From Gammaproteobacteria bacterium (GTDB lineage Bacteria > Pseudomonadota > Gammaproteobacteria > SZUA-229), in assembly GCA_024278435.1 (NCBI GenBank), contig JAJRTD010000180.1, positions 1 to 15,749 of the forward strand: a stretch of 15,749 nt of DNA, in the 5' to 3' direction. Shown here in pieces: positions 14,659 to 15,749 of this stretch. Position 1 is the first letter of the stretch. Each line of letters begins with the position of its first letter. A program made the position numbers and the translations under genes. Below the pieces are notes generated by a model. It was given only the letters and a program-made list of their open reading frames with translations, was not told the origin of the DNA and searched no databases.

Positions 14659-15300
14659 TTGAAACCAGCAATTAAAGCCGGCGCTTATGGCTGGTCCCAT
14701 GCACACTGGTCTGATGATTCCCGGGCACAGTCCTATTACCCGCAGGACCTGCCACAGGAATGGCGGCTGGGCTATTACAGCAACGATTTTGACCGGGTGC
14801 TGGTACCCGCTGCCAGCTGGCAGGAAGAAACGCTGCCCGACTGTGAAGACTGGCTGCACAGCGTGCACCCTGAATTCCGCTTTTTTGTGGAATGCCGGGC
14901 CGGTATGCTGCAACATATAGCGCTGTCTGAGCTGACAGTGCGGCTGCAGGACCTGCAGCCGCAGCTGGCGGCCCTGGTTTTTCCGGATGAAATGCCGACA
15001 GCAGAAAACAGGTCGTTCGGTGCATTAATCGATTCACTGGATGTAGCCGTTTACACAGCAGGGGATGTCGGCGCTAGAGCGGCCAGAGCCATCTGGACTG
15101 AGGCGCAGCCACTGCCATCCGACTTCGCCCTTTTCGACAATGATCTGACGGATCTGAAGCCTGGCAGAACTTTTGTTGATGCTTTTGGCTCTCAACTGGA
15201 CGATGCAACGCAGACGGCAACGATAATTGTACATCATGCATCGTTGCAGGCGGTTGATCTGAAACGATTTTGCGCTATGCTCGAGATCATGGGCTATTAG
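14659..15300 (+). CDS. DUF72-like protein
   Basis: This gene encodes 213 residues. The N-terminus (IKAGAYGWSHAHW, YYPQDLPQEWRLGYYSNDFDR) follows the DUF72 pattern of a strand with GxxGW, an aromatic-rich loop, then FYP..L....L.YY...F. DUF72 proteins adopt a TIM-barrel-like fold; I know of no established biochemical function. The middle (HPEFRFFVECRAGMLQH, LAALVFPDEMP) fits barrel strands, but the product is shorter than most DUF72 proteins and lacks their usual long C-terminal part, so it may be a divergent or reduced member. The start is TTG, with AGGA eight bases upstream, a good ribosome site. It is divergent from yrbG and 90 bp before mlaF, a place where enteric genomes have no extra gene. 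Gene reality is likely, family moderately so. Confidence 0.65.
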   Translation: MKPAIKAGAYGWSHAHWSDDSRAQSYYPQDLPQEWRLGYYSNDFDRVLVPAASWQEETLPDCEDWLHSVHPEFRFFVECRAGMLQHIALSELTVRLQDLQPQLAALVFPDEMPTAENRSFGALIDSLDVAVYTAGDVGARAARAIWTEAQPLPSDFALFDNDLTDLKPGRTFVDAFGSQLDDATQTATIIVHHASLQAVDLKRFCAMLEIMGY

Positions 15301-15350
15301 TCGCCGGCTATTGCAGCTGTTTAAAAAATAATAATGACAGGTATCGGTAA

Positions 15351-15359
15351 TGTTACAAT
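15351..15359 (+). promoter_or_regulatory. Candidate extended -10 promoter for mlaF
   Basis: TGTTACAAT at 15351-15359 fits an extended -10 (TGn followed by TACAAT, five of six to consensus). No good -35 lies at the expected distance, which extended -10 promoters can tolerate. Transcription would start about 25 bases before the mlaF start. This would let the mla genes be expressed separately from the preceding DUF72-like gene. Confidence 0.35.
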
Positions 15360-15390
15360 CCGCTAAAAATAATAAAGACAGAGAGCTAGC

Positions 15391-15749
15391 TTGAGCGAGA
15401 TTCTGGTCAAAATCAGAGATTTACATTTCAGTCGTGGTAACCGGAAAATCTTCAATGGCCTGTCGCTGGATATCCCGCGCCGGGGTATTACCGCGATTAT
15501 GGGACCCAGTGGCACTGGTAAAACCACCCTGCTGAAACTGATCGGCGGCCAGCTGCGCCCGGATAGTGGCACGGTCGAGGTTGATGGCCTCGACGTGCAC
15601 CGCTTATCTACCCGCAAGCTGTTTGATCTGCGCAAGCGCATGGGCATGTTGTTTCAAAGTGGTGCATTGCTGACCGATTTAACGGTATTCGAGAACGTGG
15701 CCTACCCGCTGCGTGAACACACCCGGCTCAATGCGTCCCTGCTACGCCA
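15391..15749 (+). CDS. mlaF: Phospholipid ABC transporter ATP-binding protein MlaF, 5' part (cut by window edge)
   Basis: MlaF is the ATPase of the MlaFEDB complex, which moves phospholipids between inner and outer membrane to maintain outer-leaflet LPS asymmetry. The 119 codons present start MSEILVKIRDLHFSRGNRKI, then ITAIMGPSGTGKTTLLKLIGG with Walker A at 38-46, and RKRMGMLFQSGALLTDLTVF with the Q-loop Gln89, then ENVAYPLREHT. These segments are nearly diagnostic for MlaF. The signature and Walker B lie beyond the window. The start is a TTG with GAGAG at 15381-15385 upstream; no ATG fits the N-terminus. In E. coli mlaF is directly divergent from yrbG. Here a DUF72-like gene lies between them. 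Confidence 0.95.
   Translation, partial: MSEILVKIRDLHFSRGNRKIFNGLSLDIPRRGITAIMGPSGTGKTTLLKLIGGQLRPDSGTVEVDGLDVHRLSTRKLFDLRKRMGMLFQSGALLTDLTVFENVAYPLREHTRLNASLLR

Noticed and set aside
1..15749. Defence island, phage, CRISPR or other mobile gene cargo
   Set aside because: Essentially all coding capacity belongs to conserved housekeeping envelope and regulatory genes. No integrase, transposase, spacer array or toxin-antitoxin pair was seen.

Overview
The window looks like chromosomal DNA of a non-enteric gammaproteobacterium. The main reason is gene order: yrbG-kdsD-kdsC-lptC-lptA-lptB-rpoN-hpf-ptsN, with mlaF running the other way beyond yrbG, is the classic gammaproteobacterial LPS-transport/sigma-54 neighbourhood. 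It differs from the enteric version: HPr kinase (hprK) sits between ptsN and rapZ, and rapZ is followed by a mannose-type EIIA, HPr and an enzyme I without a GAF domain. That set is typical of proteobacteria with a regulatory, permease-less PTS. Base composition is roughly balanced. I see no tRNA, rRNA, CRISPR array or insertion sequence.

Layout from left to right. (1) 1-830, minus strand: the cytoplasmic N-terminal part of an MgtE-type Mg2+ channel, cut by the window edge. (2) 1069-3023, plus strand: a ClsC-like HKD phospholipase D/cardiolipin synthase with a lipoprotein signal, then a small DUF4156-like lipoprotein. Both are probably envelope genes. (3) 3036-14545, minus strand: about 11.5 kb of co-oriented genes. 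In transcription order these are a Na+/Ca2+ exchanger family protein, kdsD, kdsC (KDO synthesis), lptC, lptA, lptB (LPS export), rpoN (sigma-54), hpf (ribosome hibernation), ptsN (EIIA-Ntr), hprK, rapZ, EIIA-Man, ptsH and ptsI. Spacing is mostly -8 to +30 bp, with ATGA or short overlaps. The larger gaps are 65 bp (hpf-ptsN), 98 bp (lptB-rpoN), 150 bp (kdsD-kdsC, filled by a repeat) and 227 bp (ptsH-ptsI, AT-rich and structured). A promoter with a 17-bp spacer is visible ahead of the first gene. (4) 14659-15300, plus strand: a DUF72-like gene placed between yrbG and mlaF. (5) 15391 to the end, plus strand: the 5' part of mlaF, the ATPase of the Mla phospholipid transporter.

Functional picture. 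The LPS genes make KDO precursors and build the LptBC-LptA export bridge, and MlaF maintains outer-membrane lipid asymmetry. RpoN, EIIA-Ntr, RapZ, HprK, HPr, EIIA-Man and EI form a phosphorylation-based regulatory module linking carbon, nitrogen and envelope status. HPr keeps both phosphorylation sites (His16 for EI, Ser47 for HprK), so it can receive both signals.

The most unusual non-gene features are: a 25-bp perfect inverted repeat made of degenerate TGAAAAG-like heptads between kdsD and kdsC, next to an 8-bp-stem hairpin; a perfect 8-bp-stem hairpin starting on the rpoN stop codon; and a 75-codon open frame that spans the whole ptsH-ptsI gap and overlaps the ptsI start by ATGA. I found no clearly new multi-gene system. 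The genes themselves belong to recognisable families.
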